A DNA stretch of 64,000 nt from Pseudomonadales bacterium (lineage in GTDB: Bacteria; Pseudomonadota; Gammaproteobacteria; Pseudomonadales; UBA5518). The notes below the pieces were generated by a model. It was given only the letters and a program-made list of their open reading frames with translations, did not search any database and had not been told where the DNA came from. The position numbers were made by a program, and so were the translations under genes. How positions within the stretch are numbered: position 1 is the first letter of the stretch; each line of letters opens with the position of its first letter. The stretch covers positions 186,001 to 250,000 of the forward strand of contig JACKOP010000003.1 of NCBI GenBank assembly GCA_024234165.1. Direction: 5' to 3'. Positions 31,973-39,810 of the stretch are shown piece after piece.

Positions 31973-33820
31973 ATGTCTCTTGAACTGGTTGGTGAGACGA
32001 TCGACAAGGCTCGTAGCCACTATCTGGCGGGGACGGGCAAGCTCGTCCAACTCATGCGGGGCGTCTACGTCGATGCGGATGAAGACGTCGATCAGACGGT
32101 CCTGAAGCACGCTGTCCGGATCGCTCGCTACCTCTATCCCAAAGCCTATCTGTCGAGTGCGAGTGCCATCCTGCTCGCTCCCAATCGCGATGGACGCCTG
32201 TACCTGTCAGGCCGGCGTGTCCAGCGGACACGGATACGCTCCCTGGAGATCGTCCAGAACAAGGCACCGGCGCACCCCTCGGTGGCCAATGCCATGGTGG
32301 CGGACAGCATGGGCGAGATGAGTGTCCCCGTTTCGGCTGTTCGCCAGCGGTTCCTGGAGGCATTTCGCCTGCGCAGCGAGCACGCGGCCGCGATCGACAC
32401 GGATATGCGGGAGGCACTCGCGGCGCGCCTCATCGAGGAGTACGGTAACCCCAAGGCGGCCAGTGATGCCGTGTGGGCACTGGCCCGCGAGAACGAGTGG
32501 TATCGGGAAGGTGAGGGTGCCGAGAAGTTCCTGGTGAATCGACCCGCAGTGGTCACCACAAGGAACGAGGCGGCATTCGATCTCCAGGTGGCATGGCATG
32601 GGCGCCCCATTGGCAGGCTGGCCCATGACGGTTTCGAATGGCGCTGGTCTGCCAGGCAGGATGAACCGGCTTTGCCCCAAGTGGTGCGCCAGACGGTACC
32701 TGGGAAACTATCGCCATTCATCGTGTCGTTGCTGCCCGAGGGTTGGCTCGAATCCGTGCTGAAGGACGGCAGCGACGAGCGCGCGCTCCTGCGGTCTGGC
32801 AAACGCTACATGTCGAACATCACGGTCGCTTCCACCGAGGAGGAACTGGCGAAACTGCCCGCCGATATCCTGGCGAACAAGCTGGAGCGATTCAACGCGG
32901 ATGGCATCTTCATCGGTACCTATGCCGGTCCTGGAAGAAGTGCCATCGAGAGTGACTTCGAACACCGACTCGCAGCATTGTTTGAGAATGCGCAGACACC
33001 GCGCCTCTCCGGCGTGCAGATCAAGGCCCCGATGCACCTGGGTACGGATGGAGCGCTTTCCCCGAGTATCGAATTGCCATTCACGCACATTCTCAAACCT
33101 GCGGGAACCGGCGGGTATGAGTCGCTGCCGTTGGTGGAGTGGATCGGCTTGACGCTTGCCCGCGGCGTTGGCCTCGATGTGCCGGATGCCGTGCTCCTGC
33201 GCATGCCGGATGGGATGCCACCAGCGCTGGTCGTGGAGCGCTTCGACATCCATGAACAGCCTGATGATCCCCGATGGCTGGCGATGGAAGATATGTGTTC
33301 CGTCCTGGATCTGGATCCTCACGACAAATACACGGGCACCATCGAGCGCGTGGCCAAGGCAGTGCGCGCATTATCGACATCTCCGGATACGGACCTGCTC
33401 GTGCTGCTGCGCCGTGTGCTGTTCACATGGCTGATCGCCGACGGTGACATGCACCTGAAGAACATGGCGTTCCTGAAAACGGGATACAGCGGCGAAACGG
33501 CATTCCGGCGGGTCACCATTGCGCCGGTCTACGATACGCTGACCACGCGTGTATTCCCGGGTCTGCACCACGATCGCATGGCTCTGAAACTGGGAGGTAA
33601 GGACGAGCGTTTGCGCCGCGCAGACTTCGTGGGATTGGCAACGCTCTCTGGCCTGCGGGCGGGAGATGCCCAGGGCACTATTGACGATGTGCTCCAGCGC
33701 ATGTCGCCAGCACTGGATGGGCTTGCAATTCCTACAGCTCTGCAATTGAGCCCTGAGGCGCGTGCGACGGTCGCCCGGGCAATGGAAATCTGTCGTGCGA
33801 GGGTCGCCGATTTCGACTAG
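31973..33820 (+). CDS. AbiEi-like domain fused to a HipA-type kinase (single-gene toxin/antitoxin candidate)
   Basis: 615 residues, longer than HipA (about 440). Residues 1-190 resemble AbiEi-type antitoxins: LVQLMRGVYVD, AVRIARYLYPKAYLSSASAILL and DGRLYLSGRR. The wing-helix part is short, since an in-frame TAG directly upstream excludes an earlier start. Residues 200-600 are HipA: the N1-like sheet (FDLQVAWHGRPIGRLAHDG, GKLSPFIVSLLPEGWLE), the ATP-loop SGVQIKAPMHL (Gln349-Lys351), FTHILKPAGTG, the catalytic Asp492 in ADGDMHLKN with Asn497, and the metal-binding Asp521 in PVYDTL. The kinase therefore looks active. HipA phosphorylates targets such as GltX and normally needs a separate HipB; none is encoded here, so the N-terminal part may provide DNA binding and restraint (inference). 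Confidence 0.75.
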   Translation: MSLELVGETIDKARSHYLAGTGKLVQLMRGVYVDADEDVDQTVLKHAVRIARYLYPKAYLSSASAILLAPNRDGRLYLSGRRVQRTRIRSLEIVQNKAPAHPSVANAMVADSMGEMSVPVSAVRQRFLEAFRLRSEHAAAIDTDMREALAARLIEEYGNPKAASDAVWALARENEWYREGEGAEKFLVNRPAVVTTRNEAAFDLQVAWHGRPIGRLAHDGFEWRWSARQDEPALPQVVRQTVPGKLSPFIVSLLPEGWLESVLKDGSDERALLRSGKRYMSNITVASTEEELAKLPADILANKLERFNADGIFIGTYAGPGRSAIESDFEHRLAALFENAQTPRLSGVQIKAPMHLGTDGALSPSIELPFTHILKPAGTGGYESLPLVEWIGLTLARGVGLDVPDAVLLRMPDGMPPALVVERFDIHEQPDDPRWLAMEDMCSVLDLDPHDKYTGTIERVAKAVRALSTSPDTDLLVLLRRVLFTWLIADGDMHLKNMAFLKTGYSGETAFRRVTIAPVYDTLTTRVFPGLHHDRMALKLGGKDERLRRADFVGLATLSGLRAGDAQGTIDDVLQRMSPALDGLAIPTALQLSPEARATVARAMEICRARVADFD

Positions 33821-33869
33821 CAGCGCCGGCAGGTCGGACAGCGCACTGGGTGGTACGCGTTGCAGTAAT

Positions 33870-33946
<77 letters not shown>

Positions 33947-34061
33947 AACACACGGGTAAAGCCGGATGGGGCCGCGATGATACCCGCGTGCCTCCGGGTG
34001 CGTCCATCGCGATTTGCGATGTGGCTGTGGGTGGCGGTTCCCCGTGTTCGCGGCATCTGGC

Positions 34062-34067
34062 TATAAT
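34062..34067 (+). promoter_or_regulatory. -10 box candidate (TATAAT) for the cytochrome gene
   Basis: A perfect TATAAT lies 69 bp before the GTG start of the cytochrome c5-like gene in the gap after the tRNA. The region 17 bp upstream (TCCCCG or TTCCCC with an 18-bp spacer) is a poor -35, so activation or an extended -10 may be needed. Confidence 0.4.
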
Positions 34068-34135
34068 CGCCGGCGTTTCATGGCGCCGGCACGCTGCCGG
34101 TACACCCCGTCACGCTACACAGCAGAGGTTCGCCC

Positions 34136-34684
34136 GTGTCAATCAAGCGCCCATTCCGCGTTGCCGCCCTCGGCATGTTCATCGCTGCCGGTGCAATGTC
34201 CAGCTTCGCTGCCGACGATGGCGAGCGTGACATCATCGAGCGCATCAAGCCGGTCGGTGCCGTCTGTATCGAAGGCCAGCCGTGCCCAGTGGAGGCGACG
34301 CCCGCCGTAGCGGCAGCGTCGGAACCCGTCGCCGAACCAGCAGCGGCTGAAACCGCCACTGCGGATGAAGCGGGCGTTGCCGCAGTGGCGCCTGCCGAGC
34401 CGGCTGCTGCCGAAGCCACCACGGCAGCCGTGGCTGCGAGCGGGCGCAGTGGCGCCGAGGTGTTCAATGCTTCCTGCGCGGTATGCCATACCTCTGGCCT
34501 CGCCGGTGCACCGAAACCGGGTGACGCCGCAGCGTGGGGGCCACGGCTGGCGCAGGGCAAGGAGACGGTGCTGAAGCATGCGCTCAACGGACTCAATGCC
34601 ATGCCGCCCAAGGGCACCTGTGCCGCGTGTTCGGAGCAGGAGCTCCAGGCAGCGATCGACCACATGACGGCCGGGATCAACTGA
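34136..34684 (+). CDS. Cytochrome c5-like mono-haem protein with Ala/Pro/Glu linker
   Basis: 182 residues from GTG 34136 with AGAGG 7 bases upstream. A signal peptide ends SSFAADDGE. Residues about 43-100 are an Ala/Glu/Thr/Pro-rich linker (PVAEPAAAETATADE and similar). The haem domain follows: the CAVCH attachment site (near residue 120), AGAPKPGDAAAWGPRLAQGKE, NAMPPKGTC with the axial Met, then the family's second cysteine pair (CAAC). This is the class IE cytochrome c5 pattern of a small periplasmic electron carrier. The long linker probably tethers the haem domain to the membrane or simply spaces it. Confidence 0.85.
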   Translation: MSIKRPFRVAALGMFIAAGAMSSFAADDGERDIIERIKPVGAVCIEGQPCPVEATPAVAAASEPVAEPAAAETATADEAGVAAVAPAEPAAAEATTAAVAASGRSGAEVFNASCAVCHTSGLAGAPKPGDAAAWGPRLAQGKETVLKHALNGLNAMPPKGTCAACSEQELQAAIDHMTAGIN

Positions 34685-34851
34685 TCCCTGCGACCACCTC
34701 CGACCGACAGCGGATGGGAATAATTCAGGGCGTACATGGCGAAATCCTGCCGTGTCAACTATAAGTAGGCCTCGGCGAACTGCCGGCTCCACGTCTCGTG
34801 GCGTGGCTTTCCGGCAGTCAGTAACATCAAGAACATCGACGCTGAGCTCGC

Positions 34852-36594
34852 ATGGACTCCGGTTCGCACGGTGAAAAACCCATCCGCGTGCTGCTGATCG
34901 ATCGCGATCGTGGCGAATACGCGCTGATCGGCCAGTTGCTGAACGCGATCGGCCACGGCGCCTATGAACTCACCTGGTGCTGGCAGCCCGAGCACGCGAT
35001 CGATGCGATCTTCTCCGATCTGCACGATGTGGTGCTGCTCGACTACCAGGGTGATCGGGCCAGTGGCCAGGCGATCGTCGCCAAGTCGATGCAGATGGGC
35101 GCACCGGTCCCGATCATCGTGATGACGGACGAGCTGGATCGCAATGTCGACCGCGAGGCGATCCGTTCCGGAGCATCCGATTACCTGTTGAAAGGGCGCA
35201 TCGATTCACAGGTCCTCGAGCGCACGCTGCGCTACGCAATCGAGCGCAAGAGTGCCGAGGCGCGTCTGGCGCGTCTGGCGCATTACGATGCCCTGACCAA
35301 TATCCCCAACCGCATCCTGTTCCGGGACCGACTGGCACGCGCACTGGAGCGTGCGCGGCGTACCCAGCAGACCGTGGCGTTGTTCTTCATCGATCTCGAC
35401 GGCTTCAAGCAGGTCAACGACACGCTGGGGCACGAGGCTGGCGATGAACTGATCCGGACGGTGGCAGAGCGCCTCAGCCATTGCATGCGCAAGAGCGACT
35501 CGGTGGCGCGTATCGGCGGCGATGAATTCACCGTGATCCTCGAGGATGTTGCGACGACTTCCGACATCGTGAACGTGGCGCGCAAGGCGATCGACGTGAT
35601 ATCGCGTCCGGTCATGCTCGATTCACAGCAGGTGTTCGTCGGTGCGAGCATCGGCATTGCGGTGTACCCCGAGGCAGGCGACACCGTGGATGCGCTGCTC
35701 AAGCATGCCGACATGGCCATGTACCAGGCCAAGGGTTTGCGCGGCAGCGCGTATCGCTTCTACACGGAAAAGATGAACGTCGAGGCGATGAACCAGATGT
35801 ACCTCGAAGCCGATCTGCGGCGCGCCTTGCGCCGCGGCGAGTTCGAGCTGTATTACCAGCCGCGGATCGCGCTCGACGATGAGCGCATCGCCGGGGTCGA
35901 GGCGTTGCTGCGCTGGAACCACCCGGTACGCGGGGTGGTTTCACCGGCGGATTTCATCCCGCTCGCCGAAGAGATCGGGCTCATCGTGCCGCTTGGCTAC
36001 TGGGTGGTGCACCAGGCCTGCGAGGACATGCGCACGCTGGATGCGCACGGCGTCGATCCGTTCCACATCGCGGTGAACCTGTCTTTCAAGCAGTTTGCGG
36101 ACGAAAAGTTCGCGCAGACGGTAGGCAACATCATCGATGGCGCCGGCATCGATGCGCGCCGCCTCGAGTTCGAACTGACAGAAACCGCGATCATGGCGCA
36201 CGGCGAGCACACCGAGCACTGCATGCAGGCGATCCGCGCGCTGGGGCCGACATTCTCGCTCGATGATTTCGGCACCGGATATTCGTCGTTTGCACACATC
36301 CAGCGGCTGCCGATCGGCGCGCTCAAGATCGACCGCAGTTTCGTCAAGAATCTGCCGGTGACGCAGGACGATGCGACGATCGTGAAGGCGATGATCAGCC
36401 TTGCGCACAACCTCGGGCTGGTGGTCATCGCCGAGGGTGCCGAAACCGCCGATCAGGTGCGGTTCCTGCGCGAACATGCCTGCGACCAGGTGCAAGGCTA
36501 TTATTTTTCGCGCCCGCTGCGGTTCCCGGACCTGATGCACAAGATCCAGCCTGAGGCATACCCGCTCGCTCGCGCCGGTCTCAACCTGGCGTGA
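34852..36594 (+). CDS. Response regulator with GGDEF and EAL domains (c-di-GMP turnover)
   Basis: 580 residues. The receiver domain (about 10-130) has Asp64 in VVLLDYQGD as probable phosphoacceptor and the Lys in YLLKGRIDS. The GGDEF domain (about 150-310) has an intact RIGGDEF (222-226) and NDTLGHEAGDEL; the EAL domain (about 325-570) has EALLRW (350-355), ETAIM, DDFGTGYSS and a C-terminal AEGAETADQ. Both catalytic signatures are intact, so it could make or degrade cyclic di-GMP, switched by phosphorylation from an unknown kinase. No inhibitory RxxD site is evident before GGDEF. A hairpin (34779-34818, 8-bp arms) lies in its leader. It overlaps the end of the convergent comM gene by 14 bp. 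Confidence 0.9.
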   Translation: MDSGSHGEKPIRVLLIDRDRGEYALIGQLLNAIGHGAYELTWCWQPEHAIDAIFSDLHDVVLLDYQGDRASGQAIVAKSMQMGAPVPIIVMTDELDRNVDREAIRSGASDYLLKGRIDSQVLERTLRYAIERKSAEARLARLAHYDALTNIPNRILFRDRLARALERARRTQQTVALFFIDLDGFKQVNDTLGHEAGDELIRTVAERLSHCMRKSDSVARIGGDEFTVILEDVATTSDIVNVARKAIDVISRPVMLDSQQVFVGASIGIAVYPEAGDTVDALLKHADMAMYQAKGLRGSAYRFYTEKMNVEAMNQMYLEADLRRALRRGEFELYYQPRIALDDERIAGVEALLRWNHPVRGVVSPADFIPLAEEIGLIVPLGYWVVHQACEDMRTLDAHGVDPFHIAVNLSFKQFADEKFAQTVGNIIDGAGIDARRLEFELTETAIMAHGEHTEHCMQAIRALGPTFSLDDFGTGYSSFAHIQRLPIGALKIDRSFVKNLPVTQDDATIVKAMISLAHNLGLVVIAEGAETADQVRFLREHACDQVQGYYFSRPLRFPDLMHKIQPEAYPLARAGLNLA

Positions 36595-38113
36595 CGGCAG
36601 GTTCGCTGCCCGCTCGCTCGCGCATCCTGTAGCCCAGCGCTTCGGCGAGGTGCGAGGAACCGATTTCGGCGCAATCCTCCAGATCGGCAATGCTGCGTGC
36701 CACGCGCAACACCCGGTGGTACGCACGCGCCGACAGACCCCAGCGTTTGGTCGCCATCACCAGCAACTCGTGATCGTCCGGTCCAAGCCGTGCGACGCGT
36801 TCGAGCTCACGCCCGCCGAGGCTGCTGTTGGTCGCCCGCTGGCGAAGCAGCTGGCGTTCCCGTGCTGCGATCACGCGCTGGCGAATCGTGTCGCTCGCTT
36901 CGCCACGCTCTGTCGCGCCGGCGTCGAACAGCGCATCACCGGGGCGAGACACCTCCACCCGCATGTCGAAACGGTCGAGCAACGGGCCGCTGAGGCGGTC
37001 CCGATAGCGTGCGATCTGCTCGGGCGTGCAGCGGCAGTCGCGAAAGCCCGAACCGAGATACCCGCAGGGGCAGGGGTTCATTGCGGCGACGAGCTGGAAA
37101 CGTGCCGGGAAATTCACCCGCCGTGCCGAGCGGGCGATTGCAATGTTGCCCGACTCCAGCGGCTCGCGCAGCAGTTCCAGCAGGCGGCGCGGCCACTCCG
37201 GCAGCTCGTCGAGGAACAGTACGCCGTGGTGCGCCAGGGTGATCTCGCCCGGTCGTGGTGTGCTGCCGCCGCCGACCAGCGCGACCGCAGATGCCGAGCG
37301 ATGTGGTGCGCGGAACGGGCGTGCACCGCGCGGTGTGCCGATCTCGTCGAAACCCGCCAGCGAGCGGATCGAGGCGACCTCCAGCCATTCGGTGTCGTCC
37401 AGCGGCGGCAGGATTCCCGGCAGCCGGCTCGCGAGCATCGTCTTGCCGGTCCCGGGTGGGCCACTCAGCAACAGGTTCAAACTGCCTGCCGCCGCCACCG
37501 CCAGCGCGCGCTTGGCGCATTCCTGCCCCAGCACGTCTGCCAGGTCCGACCCTGCTGCAGCTTCGGGCTCGGCGAACGCGCGCTGCGGTTCGATCAGGAC
37601 CTGGCCGTTCAGATGGGCGCATACCTCGAGGAGATTGCGCGCCGGCAGCACGCAGGCGCCGGGGATGCGCGCTGCCTCGGCCGCGTTGGCCACCGGCAGC
37701 ACCAGCGTGTGTCCGGCTTCATGACAGGCAAGCGCCGCAGGCAGTGCGCCGTACACGGGCCGGATGTCGCCGTTCAGTGCAAGTTCGCCGATGAACTCGA
37801 AACCCTCCAGCGCTTCGCGACCGATCTGGCCCGAGGCACCAAGTATCCCGAGCGCGATCGGCAGGTCGTAGCGCCCGCCACCGTCCTTCGGCAGATCCGC
37901 AGGAGCCAGGTTGACCGTGATCCGGCTGAGCGGAAAATCGAACAGGGAATTGAGGATGGCACTGCGCACGCGGTCCTTGCTCTCGCGCACCGCCGCTTCC
38001 GGCAGTCCGACGATCGCGATCTGTGGCAGGCCGCTCGACAGATGGACTTCGACGCGAACGGCAGGTGCGGCGATACCGATCTGGGCGCGGGTGGAGAGGG
38101 TGGCGAGTTGCAT
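36581..38113 (-). CDS. comM: YifB/ComM-family Mg-chelatase-like AAA+ ATPase
   Basis: 510 residues, full length. The N-terminal ChlI domain (VRVEVHLSSGLPQIAIVGLPEAAVRESKDRVRSA) is followed by AAA+ motifs: Walker A SGPPGTGKTMLA, Walker B HGVLFLDELPEWPR and sensor RFQLVAAMNPCPCGYLG with the CTPEQ cysteine region; then the C-terminal helical domain (TNSSLGGRELERVARL). ComM acts as a branch-migration helicase that helps integrate DNA during natural transformation in several gammaproteobacteria. It lies 42 bp after ubiK on the same strand. No competence genes are adjacent. Confidence 0.92.
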   Translation of the reverse strand: MQLATLSTRAQIGIAAPAVRVEVHLSSGLPQIAIVGLPEAAVRESKDRVRSAILNSLFDFPLSRITVNLAPADLPKDGGGRYDLPIALGILGASGQIGREALEGFEFIGELALNGDIRPVYGALPAALACHEAGHTLVLPVANAAEAARIPGACVLPARNLLEVCAHLNGQVLIEPQRAFAEPEAAAGSDLADVLGQECAKRALAVAAAGSLNLLLSGPPGTGKTMLASRLPGILPPLDDTEWLEVASIRSLAGFDEIGTPRGARPFRAPHRSASAVALVGGGSTPRPGEITLAHHGVLFLDELPEWPRRLLELLREPLESGNIAIARSARRVNFPARFQLVAAMNPCPCGYLGSGFRDCRCTPEQIARYRDRLSGPLLDRFDMRVEVSRPGDALFDAGATERGEASDTIRQRVIAARERQLLRQRATNSSLGGRELERVARLGPDDHELLVMATKRWGLSARAYHRVLRVARSIADLEDCAEIGSSHLAEALGYRMRERAGSEPAVTPG

Positions 38114-38155
38114 GATCCGTCCCTGGATGCATGGTGAGCGGGTTGCGTGCCGGTG

Positions 38156-38419
38156 TTACGCGCGGTCACGCTCCAGTTCGGTCAGTCGCTGCTGAGCACG
38201 CGTGAGTTCTTCCTCCAGTCGCTCGATCTGCTCGCGTGCTTGTTGCAGCAGTTCGATCTGGGCGTCGAACTGTTCGCGAGTCACCAGATCGAGGCGCGCG
38301 AACGCGCCCTGGGTCACCGTTTCGAGACTCTTCTGCATGTCCTCGCGCAGCGCAGCGTCGCCGATGAAGCGACCGAGCTGATCGCCGAGGCTGCGCAGAA
38401 GCTTGTCTTCGATCATCAC
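38156..38419 (-). CDS. ubiK: Ubiquinone biosynthesis accessory factor UbiK (YqiC/BMFP family)
   Basis: 87 residues: a short amphipathic N-terminal helix (EDKLLRSLGDQLGRFIGD) and a long C-terminal coiled coil (EQFDAQIELLQQAREQIERLEEELTRAQQRL). This is the BMFP arrangement of UbiK, which forms trimers and assists the Ubi complex on lipids. ATG 38419 or the adjacent 38416 may start translation. It is adjacent to comM in other gammaproteobacteria as well. Confidence 0.88.
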   Translation of the reverse strand: MMIEDKLLRSLGDQLGRFIGDAALREDMQKSLETVTQGAFARLDLVTREQFDAQIELLQQAREQIERLEEELTRAQQRLTELERDRA

Positions 38420-38499
38420 TGTTCACGCCGGACCGGACCGGGGTCGATTCTAAACGATTGCGGCGCCGGTGCGCGCGCCGCGATCGCGCGGGCACCACC

Positions 38500-38522
38500 G
38501 TGCGCACCGCCATGGTGCGCAC
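38500..38522. promoter_or_regulatory. NtrC-type binding site
   Basis: GTGCGCACC, five bases, GGTGCGCAC: a perfect 9-bp inverted repeat with the GCACC-N5-GGTGC core of NtrC enhancer sites. It lies about 110 bp upstream of the sigma54 promoter at 38606, a normal enhancer distance. The genes downstream (porin, glnK, amtB) are classic nitrogen-regulated targets. Confidence 0.7.
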
Positions 38523-38605
38523 GAGCGTGTTGCATTCACATCCGCACCCTTGTGCGTACTCGGTGAATCACGGATGGCGCGTGTTTTCAAAAGCAATTTT
38601 CAATA

Positions 38606-38622
38606 CTGGCACATGCTGTGCA
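38606..38622 (+). promoter_or_regulatory. Sigma54 promoter of the porin-glnK-amtB operon
   Basis: CTGGCACATGCTGTGCA keeps the invariant GG (38608-38609) and GC (38620-38621) 10 bases apart, matching the TGGCAC-N5-TTGCA consensus except for one base. It is 79 bp before the ATG of the TorF-like gene and has an NtrC-type site upstream. Confidence 0.7.
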
Positions 38623-38700
38623 GTGACCTGCTCGAAGCGGCCGGATACGCGTGTGCACAGTTCGTGCGGCCGCTGAAACCCAAGGCAAGGAGACACGACG

Positions 38701-39420
38701 ATGCAACTGAAAGCGATAGTGACGCTCGCGGCGGCCACCCTGGTGATGAGCGCCCCGGTGGCGCAGGCCGGCAAGTACACGGGCAACGTGACGCTGGCCA
38801 CCGATTACATCTTCCGCGGCGTGTCGCAGACGCAGGAGCGCTCCGCGATCCAGGGCGGCTTCGACGCCGCCTTCGACAACGGCATCTATGCCGGCGTGTG
38901 GGCGTCGAACGTGAACTTCGGCACCGATGCGAGCGCCGAGTTCGATTTCTACGGTGGCTACACGGCTCAGCTCGGTTGCTCGTCGTGCAGCTACAAGATC
39001 GGCTTCATCTACTGTGGTTATGACGGTGATCCGCAGCTCGACTACGTGGAGGCAGTCCTCGCGTTCACATGGGGCGGCCTGACGGCGGGGCTCAACTGGT
39101 CCCCCGAGTACATCGGTGACGGCACCACCGAGGCGCTCGGCGACGAGGTCAAACTGTACTACCCGTACCTGAACTACACCCACACGCTGCCCTACGACCT
39201 GACGCTGTCGCTGCACGCGGCGATGAACCTGATGAGCGAGAAAGGGGTGTTCGAGCCCGGCGAGGACGAATATACCGAGTGGTCGATCGGACTGGGCAAG
39301 TCGGTCGGCGGCTTCAATTTTGCGCTGACCTACTGGGACACGACGATCGACGATCTCTACGGGGTCGCCGCCGACGACGCCGACGCGCGCGTGGTGTTCT
39401 CGGTCAGCCGGTCGCTCTGA
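38701..39420 (+). CDS. TorF-family putative outer-membrane porin
   Basis: 239 residues with AAGGAG before the ATG. The signal peptide ends SAPVAQAGKYT. The body starts GNVTLATDYIFRGVSQTQERSAIQGGFDAAFDNGIYAGVWASNV, the N-terminal strands that define the TIGR02001/TorF family, and ends with VVFSVSRSL. It contains two close cysteine clusters (QLGCSSCSY and FIYCGY). In this neighbourhood it probably allows entry of nitrogenous solutes when nitrogen is scarce (inference from the sigma54/NtrC promoter and the glnK-amtB genes that follow). Confidence 0.85.
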   Translation: MQLKAIVTLAAATLVMSAPVAQAGKYTGNVTLATDYIFRGVSQTQERSAIQGGFDAAFDNGIYAGVWASNVNFGTDASAEFDFYGGYTAQLGCSSCSYKIGFIYCGYDGDPQLDYVEAVLAFTWGGLTAGLNWSPEYIGDGTTEALGDEVKLYYPYLNYTHTLPYDLTLSLHAAMNLMSEKGVFEPGEDEYTEWSIGLGKSVGGFNFALTYWDTTIDDLYGVAADDADARVVFSVSRSL

Positions 39421-39430
39421 AACCAACCAC

Positions 39431-39451
39431 GGCCCGCCGTGGCGGCGGGCC
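39431..39451 (+). terminator. GC-rich hairpin between porin and glnK
   Basis: GGCCCGCC (39431-39438) and GGCGGGCC (39444-39451) form an 8-bp stem with a 5-nt loop immediately after the porin stop. It has no T-run, and glnK begins 20 bp later, so it may act as a partial attenuator or mRNA-processing site that sets a higher porin dose. Confidence 0.45.
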
Positions 39452-39471
39452 GTCATCGAGGAGAAGCGAAC

Positions 39472-39810
39472 ATGAAAATGATCACGGCCATCGTGAAACC
39501 CTTCAAGCTCGACGATGTGCGCGAGGCGCTGTCGGAGATCGGTGTGCAGGGGATCACCGTCAGCGAGGTGAAGGGCTTCGGCCGCCAGAAAGGGCATACC
39601 GAGCTCTATCGTGGCGCCGAGTACGCGGTCGACTTTCTGCCCAAGGTGCGAATCGAAATCGTCGTCGCTGACGCGCTCGTGGATCGTGTGATCGAGACGG
39701 TCGCGCGGGCGGCGCGCACCGGCAAGATAGGCGACGGCAAGATCTTCGTGCTTCCGGTGGACCAGGCGGTGCGGATCCGCACCGGCGAAACAGGGGAGGA
39801 TGCGGTATGA
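39472..39810 (+). CDS. glnK: Nitrogen regulatory protein PII (GlnK)
   Basis: 112 residues from ATG 39472 (GAGGAG upstream). It has KPFKLDDVREALSEIG, the T-loop GFGRQKGHTELYRGAEY with the uridylylation residue Tyr51, the B-loop TGKIGDGKIF and the C-loop RIRTGE. It senses 2-oxoglutarate and ATP/ADP and plugs the AmtB channel when unmodified. Its stop overlaps the amtB start (ATGA), the usual glnK-amtB coupling. A second PII gene lies 2 kb downstream. Confidence 0.95.
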   Translation: MKMITAIVKPFKLDDVREALSEIGVQGITVSEVKGFGRQKGHTELYRGAEYAVDFLPKVRIEIVVADALVDRVIETVARAARTGKIGDGKIFVLPVDQAVRIRTGETGEDAV

